DNA of 49,332 nt, from NCBI GenBank assembly GCA_944326765.1, contig CALVFE010000005.1, forward strand, positions 1 to 49,332, given 5' to 3'. The translations under genes and the position numbers were made by a program. Every line of letters starts with the position of its first letter. Positions within the stretch are counted from its first letter, which is position 1. Positions 41,049 to 49,232 of the stretch are shown in pieces. This DNA is from an uncultured Elusimicrobiales bacterium (GTDB lineage Bacteria; Elusimicrobiota; Elusimicrobia; Elusimicrobiales; Elusimicrobiaceae). The notes under the pieces were generated by a model. That model was given only the letters and a program-made list of their open reading frames with translations. It did no database searches and was not told the DNA's origin.

Positions 41049-42218
41049 ATGAAAGTAATTTACTTGGATAACAACGCCACCACCCAATGTGCTCCGGCTG
41101 TAGTAGAAGCGATGCTTCCGTATTTTTCCCAAAAATACGGAAACGCTTCCAGCATGCATACCTTTGGCGGCAGCAACCGCCACGCCATTGACCTCGCCCG
41201 CGAACAAGTAGCCGCTTTGATCGGCGCGGCTTATGCCGACGAGATTATTTTTACTTCCTGTGCTACGGAAAGCGATAATACCGCTATTTTCTCTGCCGTA
41301 CGTTCGTTTCCCAAAAAGAAACATATCATTACATCGGCGGTGGAGCACCCGGCGATTATGGAACCGTTCAAATACCTGGAAGCGCAAGGATATCGGGTGG
41401 ATTTTATCGGGGTAGATGAAAAAGGCCGTTTTGATATGGATCGGTTTAAGAGCGTGTTAGATGAAGATACCGCCCTTGTTTCCGTAATGTGGGCCAACAG
41501 CGAAACAGGAACGATTTTTCCGATTGCGGATATTGCCCGTCTGGCGCATCAAAAAGGGGCTCTCTTTCATACCGATGCCGTACAGGCGGTCGGGAAAATT
41601 CCGGTTCAAGTACAGCAAGCCGAGATTGATATGCTTTCTTTGTCCGGCCACAAATTCCACGGCCCGAAAGGGGTGGGTGCATTATATGTGCGCCGCGGTA
41701 CGCGCTTTATGCCGTATTTGATGGGCGGACACCAAGAAAAGCACCGCCGTGCCGGTACGGAAAATGTACCGTGTATTGTAGGGCTTGGCAAAGCGGCGCA
41801 ATTGGCGCAGCAGCGTTTGGCGGCGGGCGCGTCGGTTCAAATTGCGGCTTTGCGGGATAAGTTGGAAGAGGGTATTTTGGCGGCTATTGCCGATGTCAAA
41901 ATAAACGGCGATCCGGCACACCGCGTGCCCAATACCACCAACATCAGTTTTGGATATATTGAGGGAGAGTCTATTTTGATGTATCTGAATGATTTGGGGA
42001 TTTGCGCTTCTTCCGGCTCGGCGTGTACATCGGGCTCGCTGGAGCCGTCGCATGTATTGCGCGCGATGGGGGTTCCCTTCCAATTTGCACACGGGTCGAT
42101 TCGTTTTTCGCTTTCCGATCAAACCACCGAGGCGGATATCGATTTTGTGCTTAAAGAATTGCCGCCCATTATTGAGCGGCTGCGCAAGATCTCGCCGTTT
42201 TCCCGGTTAGCCGCTTAA
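41049..42218 (+). CDS. nifS: Cysteine desulfurase (NifS/IscS family)
   Basis: 389 aa. This PLP enzyme takes sulfur from cysteine and passes it to NifU. Conserved parts are YLDNNATTQCAP at the N-terminus, TSCATESDNTAIFS (PLP phosphate), the HTDAVQAVGK block, the PLP lysine in SLSGHKFHGPKGVGALY near residue 202, and the persulfide cysteine in ASSGSACTSGSLEPSHVL near 325. The loop around that cysteine and the spacing are group I (NifS/IscS) rather than SufS. It lies one base after nifU and has a strong terminator behind it. Confidence 0.95.
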   Translation: MKVIYLDNNATTQCAPAVVEAMLPYFSQKYGNASSMHTFGGSNRHAIDLAREQVAALIGAAYADEIIFTSCATESDNTAIFSAVRSFPKKKHIITSAVEHPAIMEPFKYLEAQGYRVDFIGVDEKGRFDMDRFKSVLDEDTALVSVMWANSETGTIFPIADIARLAHQKGALFHTDAVQAVGKIPVQVQQAEIDMLSLSGHKFHGPKGVGALYVRRGTRFMPYLMGGHQEKHRRAGTENVPCIVGLGKAAQLAQQRLAAGASVQIAALRDKLEEGILAAIADVKINGDPAHRVPNTTNISFGYIEGESILMYLNDLGICASSGSACTSGSLEPSHVLRAMGVPFQFAHGSIRFSLSDQTTEADIDFVLKELPPIIERLRKISPFSRLAA

Positions 42219-42219
42219 T

Positions 42220-42248
42220 AAAACCGCGCCCAAAAGGGCGCGGTTTTA
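42220..42248 (+). terminator. Terminator of nifUS
   Basis: AAAACCGCGCCC-AAAA-GGGCGCGGTTTTA directly after the nifS stop and only 11 bases before the next start codon. Confidence 0.9.
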
Positions 42249-42259
42249 GGTAATAGCAA

Positions 42260-43723
42260 ATGAAACAAATTATTGGGTTGCTTGCATGTCTTTTTTTGCC
42301 GTTTGCCGTTTTTGCAAAAACGGCAACGATTTACCATACCAGCGATACCCATGGTTTCTTTTATCCTAAGAGGGGGCAAGGCGGCGCGGCGGCGTTGGCC
42401 GCTGTACTGCAGTCTGGTCCCAAAGAATATCTGTTGTTAGATGGGGGCGATTTTGCGGAGGGTACGGTGGAAACCCAGCGATCCAATGGTTTGAAAGCCG
42501 TGCAGATAATGAATCGGCTGGGGTATCAGGCGGCGACTGTTGGCAACCATGAATTCGCTTTCCAAGACGCGGGGTTTGAGCATATCCTTGCCGCTGCCCG
42601 TTTTGATATATTGGCGGCTAATATCGTGTCGGAGTCGGTGGGTGCGCTTGCTAAACCCGTGCTTGCGTATCAGCTGTACCGAATTGGCGGAGTGAAAGTG
42701 GCCGTAGTGGGGCTGGCCAACCGCAATCCTACGAAAAAAAGCCAAAAATATCAGTTTACCAAGCCGCTGCCCGCGTTGGAAAAAGCCTTGCGGGCATTGG
42801 AACGTCATAATCCGAATGTGGTGGTGGTGCTGGCGCATGATTCATTGGCGGACGATCGGCCGGGACAGCCCAATTATATAGGCGAAATCGGCCGTAAATT
42901 CGGCGGGCGCGTACACATCGTGCTGGGCGGGCATGCGCATCAAACGTTCCAAAACGAATGGCGCGGCGGCGTCTTTTTTGCAGAAAGCGGGTGCCATTGG
43001 CAGTATGTTACCAAAGTAACGGTGGAAATAGATGACAAAACCGGAGCCGTCAAGCAAATTCAGTCGGCATTAATTCCCTTAGATATCGTATATACCGGCG
43101 AAAATAAAAAAATCAAACAATATGCCGACTCCCTGCGGGAGCCGGGGGTAGATGAGGTGATTGGCCGTACGTCCGCGGCGATATCCAAAAAATCGTTTCT
43201 GCCGGGGCGGCAAGATTCTCCGATAGACAATTGGATTGCCGATGCCACCTGCCGTTATGCTCCGGCGGACGTATGTGTTCATAATACCGGCGGCGCACGG
43301 GTGGGTTTGCCCAAAGGGGATATTACGCGGCGCGATATTATTGAATTGTATCCATTTGACAATACGGTGGTAACGGCGTCCGTCAGCGGGACGTTTCTAA
43401 AAAAATTGGTGGCCGGCGGACTCGTCCCGTGGAACCGATTGGCTTATTCAGGGTTGACCCTTTCCTATAAAAAAACAAAAAAGGGAAAAATTAAAAACTT
43501 GAAAATTTGGGTGCGCGGAAAACGGCTGCAAGAAGATAAACAGTACACCCTCTCGGTTAACTCCTATATAGCCGGTGCCGGCAGCGAAGGCCGATTGTTT
43601 AAGACGCTTTCCCCAGATCAAATGCGTTCGGCCGGTTCCAAAACGATACAGCAGATTTTGGAGGATGACCTTAAGAACGGCATGCTTGCTCCTCCCCCAA
43701 CCGGTCGCATATTGGAAAAATAA
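42260..43723 (+). CDS. Periplasmic 5'-nucleotidase / UshA-family metallophosphatase, copy 1
   Basis: 487 aa. A signal peptide (residues 1-19, cut after FAVFA) sends it to the periplasm. The calcineurin-like domain has YHTSDTHGFF (Asp29, His31), LLDGGDF, GNHEF, VVLAHDSLAD and LGGHAHQ, so all dimetal ligands are present. The 5'-nucleotidase C-terminal domain (about 290-480) has HNTGGARVGLPKGDITRRD, then YPFDN. It should hydrolyse nucleotides or related phosphate esters outside the inner membrane for salvage. It is the first of three tandem paralogs. The start is only 11 bases past the nifS terminator, so some read-through or an unseen promoter feeds it. Confidence 0.9.
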   Translation: MKQIIGLLACLFLPFAVFAKTATIYHTSDTHGFFYPKRGQGGAAALAAVLQSGPKEYLLLDGGDFAEGTVETQRSNGLKAVQIMNRLGYQAATVGNHEFAFQDAGFEHILAAARFDILAANIVSESVGALAKPVLAYQLYRIGGVKVAVVGLANRNPTKKSQKYQFTKPLPALEKALRALERHNPNVVVVLAHDSLADDRPGQPNYIGEIGRKFGGRVHIVLGGHAHQTFQNEWRGGVFFAESGCHWQYVTKVTVEIDDKTGAVKQIQSALIPLDIVYTGENKKIKQYADSLREPGVDEVIGRTSAAISKKSFLPGRQDSPIDNWIADATCRYAPADVCVHNTGGARVGLPKGDITRRDIIELYPFDNTVVTASVSGTFLKKLVAGGLVPWNRLAYSGLTLSYKKTKKGKIKNLKIWVRGKRLQEDKQYTLSVNSYIAGAGSEGRLFKTLSPDQMRSAGSKTIQQILEDDLKNGMLAPPPTGRILEK

Positions 43724-43809
43724 AGAGGAAATTTTTCATTTTTTTCCTTGAACCAATACAACGTTTTTGTTACCATAAAATTATCCCTCCGGGGAAGGAG
43801 AAACTTCTT

Positions 43810-45273
43810 ATGAAAAAGACTTGGTTGCTAGCAGTTTTATTGTTTTTGCCGCTATTGCTGAGCGCAAAAACTACTACGATTTATCACACCAGCGATGTGC
43901 ATGGTTTTTTCTATCCGAAAGACGGCCAAGGCGGCTTTGCGGCGTTGGCGGCGGTTTTGAAAGAGGGACCTCGAAGTTATCTCTTGTTGGACAGCGGCGA
44001 TTTTTCCAACGGTACGGTGGAAACCCGTAATTCCAAAGGGCTGAAGGGCGTACAGATGATGAACCGTATGAGTTATGATGCGGCTACGATCGGCAACCAC
44101 GAGTTTGACTTTAAAGGGGAAGGAGTGGCTTCTATTTTAGCCAATGCACAATTTGCCGTGTTGGCGGCGAACTTTTTTGAAACGGCTACCGGCAAATATC
44201 CGCCGTCCGTACTTCCTTATAAAATCTTTGATGAAAACGGCGTAAAAGTGGCGGTCATCGGTTTGGCTAACCGTGAACCTACCAACCCTTCCAAATTATA
44301 CACATATAGCAAACCGCTGGCGGCTTTGGAAAAAGCTCTTAAAGAAGTAGAAACCAAAAATCCAAATTTTGTGGTGGTGTTGGTACACGATTCTTTGAAT
44401 GATAAAAAACACGGTACAAACTCTTATGTGGAAGAAATCGGGCGCAAGTTCGGTGGGCGCGTACATGTTGTTTTGGGCGGACACGCGCACAATATCCTCC
44501 AGAATGAATATGTGAACGGAACCCTGTTTGTAGAAAGCGGCTGCTATTTAAAAAATGTCAGCCGCGTAAGTGTGGAAACGGACGACGAAACCGGTAAATT
44601 TGTGTCGGCAAAGTCAGAATTAATCCCGTTGATTATTGCCAAAACCGGCGAAGATGAGGAAATGAAAGCATACGCCGATTCCTTGCGCGAACCGGGCGTA
44701 GATGAAGTGTTGGGAGAAGCGGCTGTCTGGATGAGCCGCGTGCCGCAGCAAGACGACCGCCAAGACGCGCCTCTAAATGATTGGATTGCGGATATTATTC
44801 GGGATTATTCCGGCGCACAAATCGCCGTTCATAATAACGGCGGCACCCGCGTGGATATGCAAAAAGGGCCGGTTACCAAACGCGATTTGATTGATATTCA
44901 CCCGTTTGACAATACGATTACGCTGGTTACGGTGGACGGAAAATTTTTGAAAAAATTTATTAAAACCAGTTTTGCGCCCAACAGTTTATATACCTATTCC
45001 GGCCTGACCATTACCTATAAACAAAATAAAAAGGGCAAGATCAAAGGTCTTGAAATTTTAGTGGACGGCAAACCTGTGGAAAACCGCAAAAAATATACGA
45101 TTGCCACCAACTCCTATATTGCGGGCGGCGGCAGCGAAGGCTGGATGTTTAAGAAGATTTCGGAGAAAGACAAAAAATTGGCCGGGGATAAAACAATCCG
45201 CGATTTGATGGAAGATGCCCTCCGGCAAGGACAAGTTGTTCCCCCTCAAACGGGGCGAATTCGCCGGCGCTAA
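43810..45273 (+). CDS. Periplasmic 5'-nucleotidase / UshA-family metallophosphatase, copy 2
   Basis: 487 aa, the same length as copy 1 and collinear with it. The signal peptide ends after LLLSA. Metal ligands are intact: YHTSDVHGFF, LLDSGDF, GNHEFDF, VVLVHDSLND, LGGHAHN. The C-terminal domain keeps HNNGGTRVDMQKGPVTKRD and HPFDN. AAGGAG stands nine bases before the ATG, stronger than for copy 1, and an 86-base gap with an AT-rich segment leaves room for a promoter. Differences from copy 1 are spread along the sequence, which points to an old duplication and perhaps a different substrate range. Confidence 0.9.
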   Translation: MKKTWLLAVLLFLPLLLSAKTTTIYHTSDVHGFFYPKDGQGGFAALAAVLKEGPRSYLLLDSGDFSNGTVETRNSKGLKGVQMMNRMSYDAATIGNHEFDFKGEGVASILANAQFAVLAANFFETATGKYPPSVLPYKIFDENGVKVAVIGLANREPTNPSKLYTYSKPLAALEKALKEVETKNPNFVVVLVHDSLNDKKHGTNSYVEEIGRKFGGRVHVVLGGHAHNILQNEYVNGTLFVESGCYLKNVSRVSVETDDETGKFVSAKSELIPLIIAKTGEDEEMKAYADSLREPGVDEVLGEAAVWMSRVPQQDDRQDAPLNDWIADIIRDYSGAQIAVHNNGGTRVDMQKGPVTKRDLIDIHPFDNTITLVTVDGKFLKKFIKTSFAPNSLYTYSGLTITYKQNKKGKIKGLEILVDGKPVENRKKYTIATNSYIAGGGSEGWMFKKISEKDKKLAGDKTIRDLMEDALRQGQVVPPQTGRIRRR

Positions 45274-45281
45274 GCAGTTAT

Positions 45282-46772
45282 ATGAAAGCAAAAAAAATAG
45301 TTTGGGCGCTGGCCGCGCTGTGTTTGATGGGCGGTTGCAACCGGGAAGATCTAACGGCTGTCGATATTTATTATACCGCTGATGTGCAGGGCTTTTATTG
45401 GTCACGTATGGAGCCGCGCTGGAATAACCGCGAGGCCGGCGGATATGCCATTTTGAAGAATTTTCTGCAAAGCCGGGAGGGAAACTTCCTTTTGTTTGAC
45501 GGCGGCAGCTGGTTCGGTTCGGCGCCGGAGGGAACCATGACCAAGGGAGCTTATGTTCTTGAGCTGGCGCGCACGCTCCCTTATACAGCCGGTACTATCA
45601 GCGACAAAGATCTGGTGTACGGTTGGCCTTCACTGCGTGGAATCGTAAGAGAACTGCCGTATCCGTTTGTGGTTGCCAATTTGCGTTTGGAAAATCAGAT
45701 TCCCTGGCCGCTGCATGATTATCAGATCCGCACGGTAAATGGCATTAAAATCGGCATTTTTGGATTAATTGATCCGGACGCCGTAAATAAAAATAAATCC
45801 CGTCTGTTGGGGCTGCACGCGTTAGATGCCGTGCAAACAGCCCAAAAGATGACTTCTTTACTAAAAGAAAAAGGGGTTGATTATATTCTTGTGCTCAGCT
45901 CTTTGGGCGCCGCTCAAAAAAACAGCATAAGTGACACCTCCCTGGCGGAAGAAGCACCCGGGATTAATTTGATTTTAAGTTCTAATAAAGACCGGGAAAA
46001 TTCCGAAACAGATCAGATCAATAAAACATTTATTGTTTATCCCGGTTCTAAGCTGGATAGCGTAGGCCATATTCGACTGTTGTTTGATAAAAACAAACAA
46101 TTTCGTGATATCTCTTTTGAGGACATCGCTCTCTTGAAAGACTCCTTTGGGGAAGACGGCGAAATCGCCGCACACGCGGCGTCGCTGCGGGCGGAAACCC
46201 GTAAAAAAATGAATGCGCGCGTAGCCCAAGTACCGCAAGCCATTGCCTTGGATCTTTCGCAGGAATCCGAATTGGGGGATTTGTTGGCGCAGTGTTTGCA
46301 TAAATGGGCGCGGCTGGACGGCGCCGTCATTAATTCCGATTCAATCCGAAACGCACTTCCTGCCGGTACGCTGACGGAATATGATGTATATAAAACATAT
46401 CCCTATGGGGATAATATCACTTTTATTACCATTAAAGGGGAAGCTTTTTTAAAAGCGATGGAAGCTTCCTTAAACGCCAAAGATAATTTTCCGCAGATTG
46501 CCGGGTTTACCGTTTCCTATGCCGACACGCCCTCCGGCAAAAAGATCCGACAGATTGTGTTGGACAACGGACGCATCGTTCGCCCGCGGGAAACCTATCG
46601 CTTTGCCGTGACCGACCATGTGCTGGCGGGCGGATTTGGACACGATGGGTTTATTGATTCGCTGGAATTTAAAAATACGTTTGTAGAAGCCCGGCAGATT
46701 ATGCGTTCCTGCCTGTACCGTCAAAAAACGGTGCAAGCTCCTAAACTTGACCGTTGGAAAAAAGTTTCATGA
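45282..46772 (+). CDS. Lipoprotein pseudo-enzyme of the 5'-nucleotidase family, copy 3
   Basis: 496 aa. The N-terminus is a lipoprotein signal (LMGGC, Cys19), unlike the two upstream paralogs. The fold follows theirs from YYTADVQGFYW on, but the metal ligands are gone. The His of D-x-H is Gln (residue 36), the GGDF block is FDGGSWFG, GNHEF is replaced by ISDKDLVYG, and the GGHAH block by SSNKDRE. In the C-terminal domain NxGGxR has become NSDSIRN. The frame is intact along the whole length, so it is a conserved non-catalytic relative, not a decaying gene. It may bind substrate or a partner at the membrane. It lies eight bases after copy 2 with no ribosome-binding site, and its stop overlaps the dus start. 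Confidence 0.85.
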   Translation: MKAKKIVWALAALCLMGGCNREDLTAVDIYYTADVQGFYWSRMEPRWNNREAGGYAILKNFLQSREGNFLLFDGGSWFGSAPEGTMTKGAYVLELARTLPYTAGTISDKDLVYGWPSLRGIVRELPYPFVVANLRLENQIPWPLHDYQIRTVNGIKIGIFGLIDPDAVNKNKSRLLGLHALDAVQTAQKMTSLLKEKGVDYILVLSSLGAAQKNSISDTSLAEEAPGINLILSSNKDRENSETDQINKTFIVYPGSKLDSVGHIRLLFDKNKQFRDISFEDIALLKDSFGEDGEIAAHAASLRAETRKKMNARVAQVPQAIALDLSQESELGDLLAQCLHKWARLDGAVINSDSIRNALPAGTLTEYDVYKTYPYGDNITFITIKGEAFLKAMEASLNAKDNFPQIAGFTVSYADTPSGKKIRQIVLDNGRIVRPRETYRFAVTDHVLAGGFGHDGFIDSLEFKNTFVEARQIMRSCLYRQKTVQAPKLDRWKKVS

Positions 46773-47749
46773 ACTATATTCGTCCGCTTGCGATTGGCGC
46801 GTTTACCGCCTCCAATAATTTGTTGTTAGCTCCTATGGCGGGGATTACGGATTCGCCGTTTCGGGTGCTGTGTTTGAAAGGAGGAGCGGGACTCGTGTGC
46901 GCGGAGATGGTTTCTGCCCATGCCCTTCATTACGGCAACGAAAAAAGCGGCCGCATGCTGCAAATAAATCCCAAAGAACACCCCGTTTCGATGCAGATTT
47001 TTGGATCCGACGAAGCGACAATTGCCGAGGCCGCCAAGAACGCCGAAGCCCGGGGCGCGGATATTGTGGATTTGAATGCCGGCTGTCCGGTAAAAAAAAT
47101 CAATAAGGCCGGTGCAGGCTGCGTGTTGATGAAAGACGAAGCAAAATTGGGGCGGTTGGTGGAAGCGGCGGTAAAAAGCGTCAAAATCCCGGTTACGCTT
47201 AAAACGCGTATTGCCTTAAATCACAAAGAAATGCTGGGGGCGCGGCTTGCCAAACTGGCGGAAAACGCGGGTGCCGCGGCTGTAACTTTACACGCGCGGG
47301 CAGCGGTAGATGTTCATTCCGGACCGCCGGATATTAACGCATTGGCCGAAGCGTGTGCGGCGGTAAAAATACCCGTCATTGGCAACGGCGGCGTACTAAA
47401 TGCCGATATCGCCCGACAATTTTTTCAAGCCGGCTGCGCCGGGGTAATGATTGGGCGCGGGGCGGTGGGCAACCCATTCATTTTTCGGGATATTATAGAC
47501 GTTTTTAACGGCAAAACGCCTTCTTCCCATACACCTAAAAACCGTTTGTCCGTTTATTTGGATTTAATTCGTGAAAATGTATCTTATTACGGGGAACGCA
47601 TTGGCGTAAACCGCAGCCGCAAGACCGCGGGATATTGGATTAAGGATTTTCCAAACGCCGCCGAAGTGCGCGGTCGGTTCGTTCGTTTGGATACGCTAAC
47701 GGACATAGAAGACCTGTTTGCCCAGACGTTGGCGCGCCTGGACGCATAA
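46769..47749 (+). CDS. dus: tRNA-dihydrouridine synthase
   Basis: 326 aa from the ATG at 46769, which overlaps the previous stop (ATGA); the codon at 46754 adds five unlikely residues. A flavin enzyme that reduces uridines in the D loop of tRNA. The TIM barrel shows LLAPMAGITDSPFR near residue 19, MQIFGSDEATIAEAA, the signature DLNAGCPVKKINKAGAGCVLM with its catalytic cysteine near 100-120, LHARA, IPVIGNGGVLNADIA and VMIGRGAVGNPFIF. It is DusB-like in pattern. It forms the end of the operon with the nucleotidase-like genes. Confidence 0.94.
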   Translation: MNYIRPLAIGAFTASNNLLLAPMAGITDSPFRVLCLKGGAGLVCAEMVSAHALHYGNEKSGRMLQINPKEHPVSMQIFGSDEATIAEAAKNAEARGADIVDLNAGCPVKKINKAGAGCVLMKDEAKLGRLVEAAVKSVKIPVTLKTRIALNHKEMLGARLAKLAENAGAAAVTLHARAAVDVHSGPPDINALAEACAAVKIPVIGNGGVLNADIARQFFQAGCAGVMIGRGAVGNPFIFRDIIDVFNGKTPSSHTPKNRLSVYLDLIRENVSYYGERIGVNRSRKTAGYWIKDFPNAAEVRGRFVRLDTLTDIEDLFAQTLARLDA

Positions 47750-47773
47750 AAACCGTAAAAAAATCGTAAATTT

Positions 47774-47861
47774 TGATATAATATATAAGAAACCACGAGT
47801 CATTAAGACAGCGGCCACCACTCCGCTGCGCATTAATTACAAAAGGTAGAAACAAAGAATT
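47774..47861 (+). promoter_or_regulatory. Promoter and leader of rplM-rpsI
   Basis: Extended -10 TGATATAAT (TATAAT at 47777-47782) without a good -35. The roughly 70-base leader has a hairpin CAGCGG-CCACCACT-CCGCTG (47809-47828), extended by ATTAA/TTAAT (47802-47806, 47833-47837). Other bacteria control rplM through an L13-binding leader, so this hairpin may do the same; the sequence alone cannot prove it. AAGG at 47843 is far (about 15 bases) from the ATG. Confidence 0.5.
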
Positions 47862-48287
47862 ATGACAAAAACTTTTTTGCCTTCCGTCAAGGAAGTTGAA
47901 ACCACCCGCAAATGGCATCACATTGACGCCACGGGCCAGACCCTGGGCAGATTGGCTTCTCAAATTGCCGTTTTGCTGATGGGCAAACACAAAAAAACCT
48001 ATACGCCGAATATGGACTGCGGCGATTTCGTCGTTGTGACCAACGCCGGCAAAATCAAATTGACCGGTAAAAAAATGGAACAGAAGGTTTACTTCTCTCA
48101 CTCCGGTTACGCCAAAGGCGCCAAAGAAACGCCGGTAAAAAGAGTGTTGGAAAAGAACCCCACCAGAGTATTGGAATTGGCCGTTAAGAGAATGTTGGAC
48201 GAAAACAAACTCCGCGCGCCCAGAATGAAACGCTTGAGACTGTTCGCCGGCGAAGAACACGCCTTCACCGAACGCTTTGGTAAATAA
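47862..48287 (+). CDS. rplM: 50S ribosomal protein L13
   Basis: 141 aa, normal length. It binds 23S rRNA early in large-subunit assembly. Recognisable parts are WHHIDATGQTLGRLASQIAVLLMGKHKKTYTPNMDCGDFVVVTNAGKI from residue 14 on in sequence order, then YFSHSGYAKGAKE and the C-terminal LRLFAGEEHAF. The usual partner rpsI follows after 15 bases, the standard bacterial pair. Confidence 0.97.
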   Translation: MTKTFLPSVKEVETTRKWHHIDATGQTLGRLASQIAVLLMGKHKKTYTPNMDCGDFVVVTNAGKIKLTGKKMEQKVYFSHSGYAKGAKETPVKRVLEKNPTRVLELAVKRMLDENKLRAPRMKRLRLFAGEEHAFTERFGK

Positions 48288-48302
48288 GAGGGATAAGAAT
48301 TT

Positions 48303-48698
48303 ATGAACAATACGAAAGAACTGAAAACCGGAAGAAGAAAAACCTCCGTCGCCCAAGTAGAACTTTTAAAAGGCAAAGGCAACATTACCGTTAACGCCAA
48401 ATCCTTGGACGAATACTTTGGCAACCACGCCCGCTGCAAAGCAGCCGTTAAGGCGCCGCTGGTGGTAACCAACTTGGAAAAAGAATACGATGTAACCGCG
48501 AAAGTAGTTGGCGGCGGCATCTCTTCCCAAGCCGGTGCGTTGCGCCACGCGATTGCCCGCTCCTTGGCGGCGATCAGCGAAGATCTTAAAAAAGCCGTGA
48601 AAAAGGCCGGTTACCTTACCCGCGATCCCCGTATGGTGGAAAGAAAGAAACCCGGTCAGCCCGGTGCCCGCAAACGCTTCCAGTTTTCCAAACGTTAA
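48303..48698 (+). CDS. rpsI: 30S ribosomal protein S9
   Basis: 131 aa. It belongs to the head of the small subunit, and its C-terminal tail reaches the P-site tRNA. The start TGRRKTSVAQVEL, the middle GGGISSQAGALRHAIARSL, the DPRMVERKKPGQPGARKRFQFSKR tail (read in two parts, DPRMVERKKPG and ARKRFQFSKR) and the terminal Lys-Arg are all typical. It is co-transcribed with rplM and followed by a terminator. Confidence 0.97.
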   Translation: MNNTKELKTGRRKTSVAQVELLKGKGNITVNAKSLDEYFGNHARCKAAVKAPLVVTNLEKEYDVTAKVVGGGISSQAGALRHAIARSLAAISEDLKKAVKKAGYLTRDPRMVERKKPGQPGARKRFQFSKR

Positions 48699-48731
48699 TC
48701 GTTGGCTGGAAACTTGCAGGAAATGTTTTAG

Positions 48732-48760
48732 AACCCCGCTCCAAGAGCGGGGTTTTCTTT
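48732..48760 (+). terminator. Terminator of rplM-rpsI
   Basis: AACCCCGCTC-CAA-GAGCGGGGTT followed by TTCTTT, 34 bases after the rpsI stop. Confidence 0.9.
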
Positions 48761-48973
48761 GGATAAAAGGGGATAAATTTTCTTCTGGGGGACTCGTTTT
48801 GATTTTTTCAAGGGGCAGTGCTGAAATAGTGTGGCTTAAATGAGTCGTGTTAACGGGCCTAGAGTAGGGAGGGGCGGCTCGCCTGCTGTTGTGTTTGAGC
48901 GCGACAGCGCAGAAACAGTGTGGCCTAAACCAATCATTTTAACGGGCATAGAGTGCCTGCCCCCGGCAAGGGG

Positions 48974-49100
48974 GTACTTTTTCTGACGGCAGAAAAAGTA
49001 CGAAAAAGACCGCCGCCCCAGTGTTCTATAATTATATACCTGTACTTTTTCCAACGGGAAAAAGTACCAAAAAGCGTCCGCCCCGGCGTCCTATAAAAAT
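48974..49100. repeat. Two hairpin-headed repeats
   Basis: GTACTTTTTCTG-ACGG-CAGAAAAAGTAC (48974-49001) and GTACTTTTTCC-AACG-GGAAAAAGTAC (49042-49067) each lead into a similar tail: AAAAAG, then CGCCCC, then a GT-CTATAA stretch. The units are about 68 bases apart, like REP or small MITE-type elements. Confidence 0.75.
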
Positions 49101-49102
49101 CA

Positions 49103-49199
49103 CTTTGCGGCAGGAAATTTTATAACTCGCTTTGCTCAAACAATAAAATTTCCATTCAGCCGCAAAGGCTTTTTATAAGCAGGACAAAGGGGGCGGTTA
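49103..49199. repeat. Long inverted repeat with an inverted copy of the neighbouring tail
   Basis: CTTTGCGGC (49103-49111) pairs with GCCGCAAAG (49159-49167), and GGAAATTTTAT (49113-49123) with ATAAAATTTCC (49143-49153), giving a 20-bp stem. The following 49168-49197, read backwards, resembles the tail of the hairpin-headed units (CGCCCC...GTCCT...TATAAAAA), so a third, inverted unit may be present. Confidence 0.65.
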
Positions 49200-49232
49200 A
49201 ACGGCAACGGCAACAGCAACAGTAACGGCACA
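49199..49232. repeat. Short hexamer tandem repeat
   Basis: About five units of AACGGC, AACGGC, AACAGC, AACAGT, AACGGC. It has no visible coding role. Confidence 0.6.

Noticed and set aside
48836-49054. 72-codon minus frame
   Set aside because: It lies entirely within the intergenic repeat cluster.
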